Source of the DNA: Inhella sp.
GTDB lineage: Bacteria > Pseudomonadota > Gammaproteobacteria > Burkholderiales > Burkholderiaceae_C
NCBI RefSeq assembly: GCF_027532025.1
Contig: NZ_JAPZSY010000008.1
Coordinates: 1-51,952, forward strand
Direction: 5' to 3'
Length of the DNA stretch: 51,952 bases
Each line of letters opens with the position of its first letter. Positions within the stretch are counted from its first letter, which is position 1. The translations under genes were made by a program, and so were the position numbers. Below, in pieces: positions 42,527 to 51,371 of this stretch. A model generated the notes under the pieces. It saw only the letters and a program-made list of their open reading frames with translations. It was not told where the DNA came from and did no database searches.

Positions 42527-43486
42527 ATGCACCCCACCTTGCCCCTTCTGCAGGCCACCGACTTCCCCGCGGTGCGCCGCCGCCCGCTGGACACCCTGCA
42601 GGTCAACCTGGGCTACAAGTGCAACCAAAGCTGCGTGCACTGTCACGTGGCGGCCAGCCCGCAGCGCACCGAGATGATGGACGCCGAGACCATCGACTTG
42701 GTGATTGAGGTGCTGCGCGAGCGTCGCGTCGCCTTGTTGGATCTCACGGGCGGCGCGCCAGAGCTCAACGTCGAGTTCCGGCGCCTAGTGGTGGCGGCAC
42801 GGCAATTGGGTGTCCGCGTCATCGACCGCTGCAACCTCACCATCTTGTCTGAACCGGGTCAGGAGGACTTGGCCGAGTTTTTGGCCGCGCAGCAAGTGGA
42901 AGTGACCGCCTCACTGCCTTGCTACAGCTTGGAACGCGTGGACCGTCAGCGCGGCGAAGGGGTGTTCGACCGCTCCATCGCCGGACTGCAAGCCCTCAAT
43001 CGCTTGGGCTACGGCGTGCCGGGCTCCGGCTTGGTGCTGAACCTGGTCTACAACCCTCAAGGTGCTGTGCTGCCGCCGCCGCAAGGCCCCCTGGAGGCCG
43101 ACTACAAACGCGAGTTGATGCAGCACTTCGGCATTCAGTTCAATCAGTTGTTCGCGCTGACCAACATGCCAATCCAGCGCTTTGGTAGCAGTTTGATTAG
43201 CAAGGGGCAGTTCAAGCCCTACATGCAACTGCTCAAGGACAGCTTCCAGGCTGCCAACCTCGACACCGTGATGTGCCGCAGCCTGGTCAGCGTGGACTAC
43301 CAGGGCCAGTTGTACGACTGCGACTTCAACCAAATGCTGCAGTTGCCCGCCGGAGCCCCCGCGCTGCGCCACCTGCGCGACTTGCTGGGCAACGACACCG
43401 CTGGGGCTCCCATCCGTGTGGCCGACCACTGCTACGGCTGCACCGCCGGCCAGGGCTCCAGTTGCGGCGGGGCTTTGGCCGCATGA
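42527..43486 (+). CDS. arsS: ArsS-like radical SAM protein (arsenosugar biosynthesis type)
   Basis: The 319-residue protein has the radical SAM cluster site C32-X3-C36-X2-C39 in LGYKCNQSCVHCH and the family C-terminal Cys-rich segment HCYGCTAGQGSSCGGAL, plus CRSLVSVDYQGQLYDCDFNQ. This matches the radical SAM/Cys-rich (selenobiotic) family now named ArsS, which couples a dimethylated arsenic species to a 5'-deoxyadenosyl group. The Cys form is seen, not Sec. Start choice: ATG 42527 is preferred because TTGGATGG lies upstream; ATG 42515 and ATG 42497 are in frame, the last being at the expected transcription start. Confidence 0.87.
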   Translation: MHPTLPLLQATDFPAVRRRPLDTLQVNLGYKCNQSCVHCHVAASPQRTEMMDAETIDLVIEVLRERRVALLDLTGGAPELNVEFRRLVVAARQLGVRVIDRCNLTILSEPGQEDLAEFLAAQQVEVTASLPCYSLERVDRQRGEGVFDRSIAGLQALNRLGYGVPGSGLVLNLVYNPQGAVLPPPQGPLEADYKRELMQHFGIQFNQLFALTNMPIQRFGSSLISKGQFKPYMQLLKDSFQAANLDTVMCRSLVSVDYQGQLYDCDFNQMLQLPAGAPALRHLRDLLGNDTAGAPIRVADHCYGCTAGQGSSCGGALAA

Positions 43487-45633
43487 AGCGCGCGGTCATT
43501 CTGGTGGCCGCGTTGCTGGCGGCCCTTCTGCTGTCGCGGCATTTGGGTCTGACCGAGTGGTTGAGCCTCGACAACCTGAAGGCCCAGCAGGTGGCCTTGC
43601 AAGTCCAGGTGGCGGCGCAGCCCTGGCAAGCGGCCCTGGTGTTCTTCGGGCTGTATGTGGCGGTCACGGCTGTGTCGCTGCCGGGGGCCGCCGTGCTTAC
43701 CTTGGCGGCTGGCGCGCTGTTTGGTTTTTGGCAAGGACTGCTACTGGTGTCGTTCGCTTCGTCGCTGGGCGCACTCTTGGCCTTCCTTGTGGCCCGCTAC
43801 TTGCTGCGCGACACCATCCAACACCGTTTCGGCACGCGGCTGGCGCCGCTGAACGAGGGCGTGGCGCGCGACGGACCGCTTTACCTGCTGAGCCTGCGCT
43901 TGGTGCCACTGTTTCCCTTCTGGCTAGTGAACTTGCTGATGGCGCTGACCCCACTGCGCGCCGCGCCGTTTTACGGCGTGTCGCAGTTGGGCATGCTGCC
44001 GGGAACAGCGGTGTTCGTGAACGCCGGCACGCAGTTGGCGGCCGTGGGCGCACTTAGCGATGTGCTTTCAGCGCCGCTCTTGGCCTCTTTCGTGCTGCTG
44101 GGCCTGTTTCCTTTGATCGCAAAGGGCTTGATGGGCTGGCTGCAGCGCCGCAAGGCGTACGCCGGCTATCAGCGCCCCAAGCGCTTTGACCGCAACCTGA
44201 TCGTCATCGGCGCGGGCGCCGGCGGCTTGGTGACCAGCTACATCGCCGCGGCGGTGAAGGCAAAGGTGACGCTGGTCGAGGCCCACCTCATGGGAGGCGA
44301 CTGCCTCAACTTTGGTTGCGTGCCCAGCAAAGCGCTGATCCGCTCGGCAAAGGCTGCGCAAGCCTTGCGCGAGGCCGAGGGTTTCGGCCTGAAGGCTGTG
44401 CAGGCGGAGGTGGACTTCGCCGCTGTCATGGAGAGGGTGCAACGCGTGGTGAGCGACATCGAGCCGCACGACTCGGTTGAGCGTTACACCGACTTGGGCG
44501 TGGACGTGGTGCAGGGCCGGGCGCGCCTGCTCGACCCATGGACGGTGGAGATCGCTCGAGCCGACGGAAGCACCCAGCGCTTGACAACCCGCGACATCGT
44601 CATCGCCACCGGCGCGCGGCCTTTCGTGCCGCCTCTGCCCGGTCTGGAAGCTGTTGGCTGCTTCACCTCGGACACCATTTGGGGCTTGCGCGAAGCACCG
44701 CGTCGCTTGTTGGTTTTGGGCGGTGGCCCCATCGGTTGCGAGTTGGCACAAGCCTTCGCGCGCCTCGGGATCGCAGTCACCCAGGTGGAAATGGCCCCAC
44801 GCCTGATGGGCCGCGAAGACCCCGAGGTCTCATCGCTGGTGCAACAGGCACTGGAACGCGACGGCGTACGCGTGCTCACTGGCCACCAAGCCTTGCGCGC
44901 AGAACTCAGCGACGGGGAGCGCCGCCTGTGGGTGAAGCAGGGCGAGATCGAACAGGCCATTGCCTTCGACGCCCTGCTGGTGGCCGTGGGCCGCGAAGCG
45001 CGCGTCAGCGGCTTCGGGCTGGAAGAGTTGGGCGTGCCACTCAGTGCGCGCAAGACCATCGCCGTCAACGAACGCTTGCAGTCGCTGAAGTTCCCCAACC
45101 TCTACGCGGTGGGAGATGTGGCCGGCCCCTACCAATTCACGCACACCGCTGCGCACATGGCTTGGTACGCCGCGGTCAACGCCCTGTTCGGTCGATTCAA
45201 ACGGTTTTCGGTGGACTACCGCGTGGTGCCCTGGGTCAGCTTCACCGACCCCGAAGTGGCGCGCGTGGGCCTATCTGAGACCGAGGCGCGCGAGCGCAGC
45301 ATCGAGGTGGAAGTCACCCGCTACGGGCTGGACGACCTGGACCGTGCGATCACCGAGGACGCGGCCCACGGCTTCGTCAAAGTGCTCACCGCGCCTGGCA
45401 GCGACAAGATCTTGGGCGTCACCATCGTGGGGCATCACGCGGGCGAGTTGCTGGCCGAGTTCGTGCTGGCGATGAAGCATGGTCTGGGCCTGAACAAGAT
45501 TCTGGGCACCATCCACGCCTACCCCACCTGGGTGGAAGCCAACAAGTACGCCGCCGGCACCTGGAAACGCGCCCACGCCCCCGAGAAGCTGCTGGCCTGG
45601 GTGCAGCGCTACCACGCATGGGAACGCGGCTGA
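43483..45633 (+). CDS. Fusion of TVP38/DedA-like membrane domain and pyridine nucleotide-disulfide oxidoreductase
   Basis: The 716-residue protein joins two domains. Residues ~1-220 form a VTT (TVP38/TMEM64, DedA-like) membrane domain with LPGAAVLTLAAGALFGFWQG and several helices. Residues ~235-716 are a flavoprotein of the mercuric reductase/dihydrolipoamide dehydrogenase type: LIVIGAGAGGLVTSYIAA for FAD, redox pair Cys274-X4-Cys279 in DCLNFGCVPSK, LVLGGGPIGCELAQAFARLG for NAD(P), and C-terminal HAYPTWVEANKY with the catalytic His. It could reduce a thiol-bound metalloid at the membrane; that is inference. Overlaps arsS by ATGA. Confidence 0.85.
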   Translation: MKRAVILVAALLAALLLSRHLGLTEWLSLDNLKAQQVALQVQVAAQPWQAALVFFGLYVAVTAVSLPGAAVLTLAAGALFGFWQGLLLVSFASSLGALLAFLVARYLLRDTIQHRFGTRLAPLNEGVARDGPLYLLSLRLVPLFPFWLVNLLMALTPLRAAPFYGVSQLGMLPGTAVFVNAGTQLAAVGALSDVLSAPLLASFVLLGLFPLIAKGLMGWLQRRKAYAGYQRPKRFDRNLIVIGAGAGGLVTSYIAAAVKAKVTLVEAHLMGGDCLNFGCVPSKALIRSAKAAQALREAEGFGLKAVQAEVDFAAVMERVQRVVSDIEPHDSVERYTDLGVDVVQGRARLLDPWTVEIARADGSTQRLTTRDIVIATGARPFVPPLPGLEAVGCFTSDTIWGLREAPRRLLVLGGGPIGCELAQAFARLGIAVTQVEMAPRLMGREDPEVSSLVQQALERDGVRVLTGHQALRAELSDGERRLWVKQGEIEQAIAFDALLVAVGREARVSGFGLEELGVPLSARKTIAVNERLQSLKFPNLYAVGDVAGPYQFTHTAAHMAWYAAVNALFGRFKRFSVDYRVVPWVSFTDPEVARVGLSETEARERSIEVEVTRYGLDDLDRAITEDAAHGFVKVLTAPGSDKILGVTIVGHHAGELLAEFVLAMKHGLGLNKILGTIHAYPTWVEANKYAAGTWKRAHAPEKLLAWVQRYHAWERG

Positions 45634-46415
45634 TGCAGCGGCGCGCCTTGCTGCTGGCCGTGCTGCCGCTCACCAAACATGCGCAGTCGCACGCGCAGTC
45701 ATACGCGCAGTCGCATGAGGCCTGGAGCACGCTGCTGCGCCAGCACGTTCGCCTGCTGCGCGGCGGTCAGGCCAGCCAGCTCGACTACCGGGGTATGGCC
45801 TCTCAACGCAAGGTTTTGCAGAGCTATCTGGCTGGGTTGAGTGCGGTGCCTTTGGCCACTTACCAAGCTTGGCCTCGCACGGCGCAGATGGCCCACTTGA
45901 TCAATGCATACAACGCCTTCACCGTCGAACTGATCCTGAGCCGCTACCCGGCGCTGAGTTCGATCAAGGATGTCGGCAGCCTGCTTCGATCACCCTGGAA
46001 GCGCAAATGGGTGCCGCTGCTCGGCCAGACGCTGAGCTTGGACGAGATCGAGCACGAGCGACTGCGCCCTGTGTTCCGCGACCCCCGTATCCATTTCGCC
46101 GTCAATTGCGCCAGCATCGGCTGTCCGATGCTGCGTGAGGAGGCGTACCTGGCCGACCGCCTGGACGCCCAACTGGACCAGCAAACCGATCGTTTCCTCC
46201 GCGACCGCACGCGCAATCGTGTGGAGAACGGTGTGCTGTGGGTCTCGAAGATCTTCGATTGGTATGCCGACGACTTCGGCCCACGTCTGTCGACCTGGCT
46301 CGGCGGGCGCGCAGCGTTGCTGAGCGACAAGCCCGCGGAGCAGCAGGCAATCGCGGCCGAGGCGTTGCCCATCCGCTTCCTGGACTACGACTGGGCCCTG
46401 AACGACCCCCGATGA
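45633..46415 (+). CDS. DUF547 domain protein, secreted
   Basis: The 260-residue product has an N-terminal signal-like segment (MQRRALLLAVLPL) and the DUF547 core: LINAYNAFTVELILSRYP, SLDEIEHERLRPVFRDPRIH, HFAVNCASIGCPML with the conserved Cys residues, and VSKIFDWYADDFG. DUF547 is a papain-like fold with unknown substrate, frequent in arsenosugar-type clusters. Just after the signal there are three 12-base repeats giving HAQSHAQSYAQSH. The start overlaps the previous stop (TGATG). Confidence 0.82.
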   Translation: MQRRALLLAVLPLTKHAQSHAQSYAQSHEAWSTLLRQHVRLLRGGQASQLDYRGMASQRKVLQSYLAGLSAVPLATYQAWPRTAQMAHLINAYNAFTVELILSRYPALSSIKDVGSLLRSPWKRKWVPLLGQTLSLDEIEHERLRPVFRDPRIHFAVNCASIGCPMLREEAYLADRLDAQLDQQTDRFLRDRTRNRVENGVLWVSKIFDWYADDFGPRLSTWLGGRAALLSDKPAEQQAIAAEALPIRFLDYDWALNDPR

Positions 46416-47089
46416 GCACCTTGTCCATCGTCATCCCCGTGCTCAACGAGGCAGCACGCCTGCCCGCCTGCCTCGCTGCCCTGCAATCCCTGCGTGCCCG
46501 GGGCGTGCAACTGGTACTGGCCGACGGCGGCTCGCAGGACGGCAGCCCTGCGCTTGCAGCGCCCTGGGTCGACCTGCTGGTGCATGCCCCGCGAGGGCGG
46601 GCGCGGCAGATGAACGCAGGCGCGGCCGCGGCGAGCGGCGAGCAATTGCTTTTCCTGCACGCCGACACCGATCTGCCCCAGGGTGCGGACGCGATGGTCA
46701 GCAAGGCACTGCGCGGCGGTGCCTCCTGGGGGCGCTTCGACGTGCTCATCGACGGGCGTTCGCGCTGGCTGCCGGTGGTGGCCTTCGGCATGAATCAGCG
46801 ATCTCGCTGGACCGGCATCGCCACGGGCGACCAGGCGATCTTTGTGCGCCGCGACATCTTCGATCGGGTCGGGGGATTCCCCGACCAGCCGCTGATGGAA
46901 GACATCGAACTGAGCCAGCGCCTGCTGGCACATGGCCTGCGCCCGGCCTTCCTGCGCCCGCCTGTCGTCACGTCGGGACGGCGCTGGGACGAGCGCGGGA
47001 CTTGGCACACCATCGTACTGATGTGGGCCCTGCGCTGGCGCTATTGGCGCGGTGAGTCGGCCCAGTCCATCTGGGAGGCCTATCGATGA
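46412..47089 (+). CDS. Glycosyltransferase family 2, TIGR04283 type (arsenosugar cluster)
   Basis: The 225-residue GT-A enzyme starts MSTLSIVIPVLNEAARLPAC and has LADGGSQDGS, GRARQMNAGAAAASGEQLLF, LHADTDLP for metal/nucleotide-sugar binding, and GDQAIFVRRDIFDRVGGFP. This is the pattern of the rSAM/selenodomain-associated glycosyltransferase family now linked to arsenosugar biosynthesis. ATGA overlaps connect it with DUF547 before and the second transferase after. Confidence 0.86.
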   Translation: MSTLSIVIPVLNEAARLPACLAALQSLRARGVQLVLADGGSQDGSPALAAPWVDLLVHAPRGRARQMNAGAAAASGEQLLFLHADTDLPQGADAMVSKALRGGASWGRFDVLIDGRSRWLPVVAFGMNQRSRWTGIATGDQAIFVRRDIFDRVGGFPDQPLMEDIELSQRLLAHGLRPAFLRPPVVTSGRRWDERGTWHTIVLMWALRWRYWRGESAQSIWEAYR

Positions 47090-47703
47090 TCGCCGCCTGC
47101 CTGACCGTGCTGGCCAAGGCGCCCGTGGCCGGCATGGCCAAGACGCGGCTGATCCCCGCCCTGGGCGCCGATGGAGCCGCACGCTTGGCCGCACGCTTGC
47201 TCGACCACACCATGGCGGAAGCCGCTGCGACCGGCTTTGCGCACTTGCGTCTGCTGGGCAGCCCTGACGCCCAGCACCCCGCCCTGGCCCGCCATGCCGG
47301 CGTTGCCGCGCTGGGGTCGCAGTGCGAGGGCGATTTGGGCGCGCGGATGCTCCTGGCCTTGCGCGATGGCTTGGCCTCACAGCCCGCCTCGCTGATCATT
47401 GGCACCGACGCGCCGGCGCTCGACCGGCATCGGCTGCGGGAGGCGGCACTGGTCCTTGAGGCGAACGACGCCGTCGTCGTGCCAGCGCTCGATGGCGGCT
47501 ATGCCCTGCTGGGCCTGAGCGCGCGCGCAGGCACGGTGCCGGAACTGCTGTTCAGTGGCATGACCTGGAGTACCGCCACCGTGATGGCCGAAACGCGCCA
47601 GCGGCTGCAACGGCTGGGTCTGCGCTGGGTTGAACTGGATGCGGTGAGCGACATTGACGAAGCCGCCGACTTGGCTCACCTCCCTGCCGGGTGGCTGGCA
47701 TGA
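47086..47703 (+). CDS. TIGR04282/DUF2064 glycosyl- or nucleotidyltransferase (arsenosugar cluster)
   Basis: The 205-residue product has the nucleotidyltransferase-like N-terminus LTVLAKAPVAGMAKTRLIPA, LGARMLLALRDGL, the IIGTDAPALDRHRLREAAL acidic loop and VVVPALDGGYALLGL. It belongs to the DUF2064 family that regularly accompanies the TIGR04283 glycosyltransferase. It may activate or transfer the sugar moiety. Starts and stops overlap its neighbours by ATGA. Confidence 0.86.
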   Translation: MIAACLTVLAKAPVAGMAKTRLIPALGADGAARLAARLLDHTMAEAAATGFAHLRLLGSPDAQHPALARHAGVAALGSQCEGDLGARMLLALRDGLASQPASLIIGTDAPALDRHRLREAALVLEANDAVVVPALDGGYALLGLSARAGTVPELLFSGMTWSTATVMAETRQRLQRLGLRWVELDAVSDIDEAADLAHLPAGWLA

Positions 47704-48839
47704 GCGCGTCGCCGCAACGGCGCCGCCGCCTGCTCTTGCTGGGTGGTGGCCATAGCCATGCGTTGACCCTGCTGGACTGGGCGCAGCGGCCACTGCCCAC
47801 GTCGGATTTGGAGTTGGTGCTCGTCAACCCCAGCCGCCACAGCCTGTACTCCGGTCTGGTGCCCGCCTGGATGGCCGGTCGGCAAGCACTGGCAGCCTTG
47901 CAGATTGACCTGGCCGCCCTGTGTCAGGCAGCTGGGGCGCGCCTGATGCTCGGCGAGGCCGAGGCCTTGGACGCCCAGCACCAGCGCCTACGACTGAGCA
48001 ACGGCGAGAGCCTGGATTACGACCTGTTGTCCGTGAACACCGGCTCGACGTTGCGGCCGCCCGAACATGCCGGCCCTTGCCTGACCCTGCGACCGCTGAG
48101 CCGGCTCATTCACGACTGGCCCGCATTCCTGCAAACCTGGCAGCATGAAGACGGTCCTTTGGCGCTGGACGCGGTCGGCGGTGGCGCCGCCGGGGTGGAG
48201 GTGCTGTTGGCGGTGTTGCATCGCCTGCACTTGCTGCGGCCGGATCGTCCGATGCAAGCGCGCTTGTTCAGCGCCTCCGATCGCCTCCTGGTCGGCCACC
48301 CCACAGGCGTGGCGCGTCGCGCCGAGTTGGCGCTACGGCAGGCCGGCGTCCAGCTCGCGCTGGGGCGACGCTGGCAACCGGGCGACAGCCCCGCCGGCAG
48401 TTGCCTGCTGTGGGCCGCCGGCGCCCAGCCACCGGCCTGGCTGGCGCGCTCCGGCCTGGCGCTCAGCAGCGACGGCTACTTGGCCGTGAACCCCTCGCTG
48501 CAAAGCCGCTCGCACCCCAGCGTCTTTGCCGCGGGTGACAGCGCCGCCTTCTCGCCACCGCTCGACAAGTCGGGCGTGCGGGCGGTTCGCATGGCGCCTA
48601 CTTTGGCGGACAACCTTCGCGCCACCTGGGTCGGCCAGCCGCTGCAGGTGCATCGGCCGCAATCGGCCGTGCTGGCACTGCTGGCCTTGCCCGACGGGCG
48701 GGCCATTGCAAGCCACGCGCGCTGGGGCTCGGCGCAAGGGCGCTGGGTCGGTCGCTGGAAGGACGCCCTTGATGTCGGCTTCATGCGCCGCTTTGCGCCC
48801 GAGGCCCTGGCCTCTCTCAACCCTCCTGGAGTTTCTTGA
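47700..48839 (+). CDS. NDH-2-like flavoprotein of the SelD-associated family
   Basis: The 379-residue flavoprotein starts with RRRLLLLGGGHSHALTLLDW: the FAD-binding site is GGGHSH (residues 15-20), the signature of the pyridine nucleotide-disulfide oxidoreductase family often fused to or next to SelD. HSLYSGLVPAWMAG and VFAAGDSAAF (second FAD contact) are visible. No SelD domain is attached, and no cysteine pair of the disulfide reductase type is seen, so it is closer to NDH-2/sulfide-quinone reductases. Start ATG 47700 overlaps the previous gene. Confidence 0.83.
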   Translation: MSASPQRRRRLLLLGGGHSHALTLLDWAQRPLPTSDLELVLVNPSRHSLYSGLVPAWMAGRQALAALQIDLAALCQAAGARLMLGEAEALDAQHQRLRLSNGESLDYDLLSVNTGSTLRPPEHAGPCLTLRPLSRLIHDWPAFLQTWQHEDGPLALDAVGGGAAGVEVLLAVLHRLHLLRPDRPMQARLFSASDRLLVGHPTGVARRAELALRQAGVQLALGRRWQPGDSPAGSCLLWAAGAQPPAWLARSGLALSSDGYLAVNPSLQSRSHPSVFAAGDSAAFSPPLDKSGVRAVRMAPTLADNLRATWVGQPLQVHRPQSAVLALLALPDGRAIASHARWGSAQGRWVGRWKDALDVGFMRRFAPEALASLNPPGVS

Positions 48840-49729
48840 TGTCTTTGTTGCGTCGCAGCCTTGCCGCCACTTTGTTGAGCCTGCCGTTGCTGAGTCTGGC
48901 TCAGACCGACGGCGCCAAGCCACTGGTCTTCGGTGTCGGTCTGTTTCAGCCCGACCGCGAGAAGAACGACGCCACCTACCGGCCGCTGGCCGACCACCTG
49001 GCGCAGCGCCTGGGGCGAACGGTGCAGTTGCGCACCGTGGACAGTTGGGAAGGCCTGGCGCGCAGCCTGGCCAGCGGCGAGACCGACATCGCTTTGCTTG
49101 GGCCGTGGGGCTACGTGCTGGCCCACCACGAGGCGGGCGCGCAGGCGGTCGCCACCATCCTCTACGAGGGCAAGCCGGAATACCACGCCCTCATCGTCAC
49201 CCACCCCGGCTCAGGCCTGCGCAGTGCGCAAGACCTGATTGGCCCCCAAGGCAAAGGGCGCACCTTTGCCTTTGGCGACAAGGGCTCGACCTCGGGCTAC
49301 CTCATTCCGCTCCACTTCTTCCTACAGCAGGGCGTCGACCCCGAGAAGCACTTCGGCCGCGTGCTCTACACCAAGCACCAGGCCATTGAAACCCAAGTGG
49401 CCGCAGGCCAACTGGACGCGGGCGCCGACTACAACCGCAATCGCAACGCCATGATCGACCAGGGCCTGATCAAGGCCGATCAAAGCCGCGTAATCTGGCA
49501 GTCCCCTGCCTTGCCCAACGACGCCGTGGCGGTCCGCGCCGGGCTGCACACCGACCGCGCATTCGTGCAGCGACTGCAAAGTGCGCTCACCGAGGTCGGC
49601 CCCCTGTTGGCGGTCCGACCGCAGCTGCTGCCGGCCCGCTACACCGGCTTCGTGGTGGCCGACAACGGGGTCTACAAGCCGATCCGCGATGCCGGCTTGG
49701 CCACCGGCAAGCTGAGCCCCAAGCGCTGA
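48839..49729 (+). CDS. PhnD-like periplasmic substrate-binding protein
   Basis: The 296-residue product has a signal peptide (LAATLLSLPLLSLAQ) and the PhnD/phosphite-type fold: LVFGVGLFQPDREKNDATYR, PLADHLAQRLGRTVQLRTV, ETDIALLGPWGYVLAHHEAG, and FAFGDKGSTSGYLIPLHFF. The family binds phosphonate, phosphite or phosphate-like oxyanions; the arsenosugar-type context suggests arsenate or an organoarsenical, which is not shown. It overlaps the preceding stop (TGATG) and is followed by permease and ATPase. Confidence 0.85.
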   Translation: MSLLRRSLAATLLSLPLLSLAQTDGAKPLVFGVGLFQPDREKNDATYRPLADHLAQRLGRTVQLRTVDSWEGLARSLASGETDIALLGPWGYVLAHHEAGAQAVATILYEGKPEYHALIVTHPGSGLRSAQDLIGPQGKGRTFAFGDKGSTSGYLIPLHFFLQQGVDPEKHFGRVLYTKHQAIETQVAAGQLDAGADYNRNRNAMIDQGLIKADQSRVIWQSPALPNDAVAVRAGLHTDRAFVQRLQSALTEVGPLLAVRPQLLPARYTGFVVADNGVYKPIRDAGLATGKLSPKR

Positions 49730-49731
49730 GC

Positions 49732-50574
49732 ATGAGTCTGCATCGCTTCGGCCTGGCTTACGCGCTGTTGCTGGCCGCCTGCCTGGGCAGCCTAGCGGCC
49801 CAAGGCGACCTGAGCCTGGGCCGCGCGCCCTGGGACAACCTGACCCGCACCTTGGGGGACTTTGCGCGGCCGAGTTTTTTGGACCTCTGGTTCGGGCCGG
49901 AACGGCTGGAATACCGCAGCGAAGACGGCGCGCTGCTCCGCGTTGAAGACCGTCGCGCCGTGGAAGCCAACTTTTTGCTCGCCGTCGGCCGCGGCGCCTG
50001 GGTGACGCTGCAGATCGCCACGCTCGGCTCGTTGCTGGCCGCTCTGTTGGCCTTGCCGCTGGCGTTGTTGGCGGCGCGCAACCTGCACGCCCCGCGCTGG
50101 GCGCAAGGCGCGGCGCGTGCCGTGCTGGACGCCACCCGTGCCGTGCACACCCTGGTCTTCGGCCTGCTGCTGGTGGGCATCGTCGGACTCGGTCCCATGG
50201 CCGGCATCTTGGCCATTGCGCTGCACAGCCTGGGCAGCTACGGCAAGCTGTTTGCGGAAAGCATCGAGTCCCTCGATATGGCGGCCGTCGACGCGGTGCG
50301 TGCCACCGGGGCCTCACCCTTGCAGGTGTTCGGCCGCGCCGTGCTGCCCCAGGTGGCGCCGCAATTCGTCGGTCACCACCTCTACGTCTGGGAATTCAAC
50401 ATCCGCGACTCCACCGTACTGGGCCTGATCGGTGCCGGTGGCCTCGGGCTTCTCATCACCGAGGCCGTCAGCCTTTTTCAGTGGAGCCGCTTGGCAACGC
50501 TGCTGATCGTCGTCATCTTGATGGTGGTGTCGTTCGATGCGCTGTCTCGGCGCTTGAGGGAGGCCCTGCTGTGA
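49732..50574 (+). CDS. PhnE-like ABC transporter permease
   Basis: The 280-residue membrane protein has about six hydrophobic helices and a large periplasmic loop (residues ~35-80). The cytoplasmic EAA loop is visible as ESIESLDMAAVDAVRATGAS then PLQVFGRAVLPQVAPQFVGH, which contacts the ATPase. It starts two bases after the phnD-like stop and overlaps the ATPase start (GTGA). Confidence 0.85.
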   Translation: MSLHRFGLAYALLLAACLGSLAAQGDLSLGRAPWDNLTRTLGDFARPSFLDLWFGPERLEYRSEDGALLRVEDRRAVEANFLLAVGRGAWVTLQIATLGSLLAALLALPLALLAARNLHAPRWAQGAARAVLDATRAVHTLVFGLLLVGIVGLGPMAGILAIALHSLGSYGKLFAESIESLDMAAVDAVRATGASPLQVFGRAVLPQVAPQFVGHHLYVWEFNIRDSTVLGLIGAGGLGLLITEAVSLFQWSRLATLLIVVILMVVSFDALSRRLREALL

Positions 50575-51371
50575 CGGTCCTTGTCGAAGGCCTGCGCCTG
50601 CAACTGGGCGAGCGTTGCCTGCTGTCGATCCCTCAGCTGCACATCGCCCGCGGCGAGCGCGTAGCGCTGGTCGGCCCGAACGGTGCTGGCAAAAGCACGC
50701 TGCTGCGCCTTCTGGGCGGCCAGGCACCAGCGCCCTGGCAAGGTCGTCTGGAAGTACTTGGGCAGCCCGTGGCGTTAGCCCCCGCAGGCTTGCCGTGTCT
50801 ACGCCGTCGTATCGCGCAGGTGCACCAAGGCTTGCACCTCGTCGACCGCCTCAGTGCCCGCGACAACATATTGATCGGTGCGCTAGCGCGCTGCGCAGGA
50901 GGCGATGCCTGGCGCGCTGGCCTCACCGGACGCTATCCGCCCGGCATCGAGGCCGAGGCCGACGCCTGGTTGCAGCGCGTGGGGCTGACCGCGCTGGCCC
51001 ACAACCGCGTTGACCGGCTTTCGGGCGGTGAGCGGCAGCGCGTTGCCATTGGTCGTGCCGCCATGCAAGGTGCCGAGTTATTGATCGCCGACGAAGCGAC
51101 CGCCCAGCTCGACCCCCAGGCGGCGGCGCAGGCCTGTGAGTGGCTGCACGAAGCGGCCGGTGAGGGCACCATGATTTCGGTGGTTCACCAACTGGCGTTA
51201 CTGCCACGGTTGGCGACTCGTGTCATCGGGCTGCGAGGAGGGGCGGTCGTGCTCGATCGCTCCTGGGACGACAGCGCTTCGCTCCAGCGGGCGCTGACTG
51301 CGCTTTATGAACCGGGGCCGGTGACGACAACGACCACCCAAGGGGGACATCGCGAATGGAGCGGGACATGA
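50571..51371 (+). CDS. PhnC-like ABC transporter ATPase
   Basis: The 266-residue ATP-binding subunit has Walker A GPNGAGKST (residues 35-43), a Q-loop in RRRIAQVHQGLHLVDRLSAR, signature LSGGERQR (150-157) and Walker B LLIADEATAQLD with Asp174/Glu175. The start is GTG at 50571, overlapping the permease stop; an upstream in-frame ATG at 50481 lies inside the permease gene. It powers import by the PhnD/E-like partners. Confidence 0.88.
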   Translation: MTVLVEGLRLQLGERCLLSIPQLHIARGERVALVGPNGAGKSTLLRLLGGQAPAPWQGRLEVLGQPVALAPAGLPCLRRRIAQVHQGLHLVDRLSARDNILIGALARCAGGDAWRAGLTGRYPPGIEAEADAWLQRVGLTALAHNRVDRLSGGERQRVAIGRAAMQGAELLIADEATAQLDPQAAAQACEWLHEAAGEGTMISVVHQLALLPRLATRVIGLRGGAVVLDRSWDDSASLQRALTALYEPGPVTTTTTQGGHREWSGT

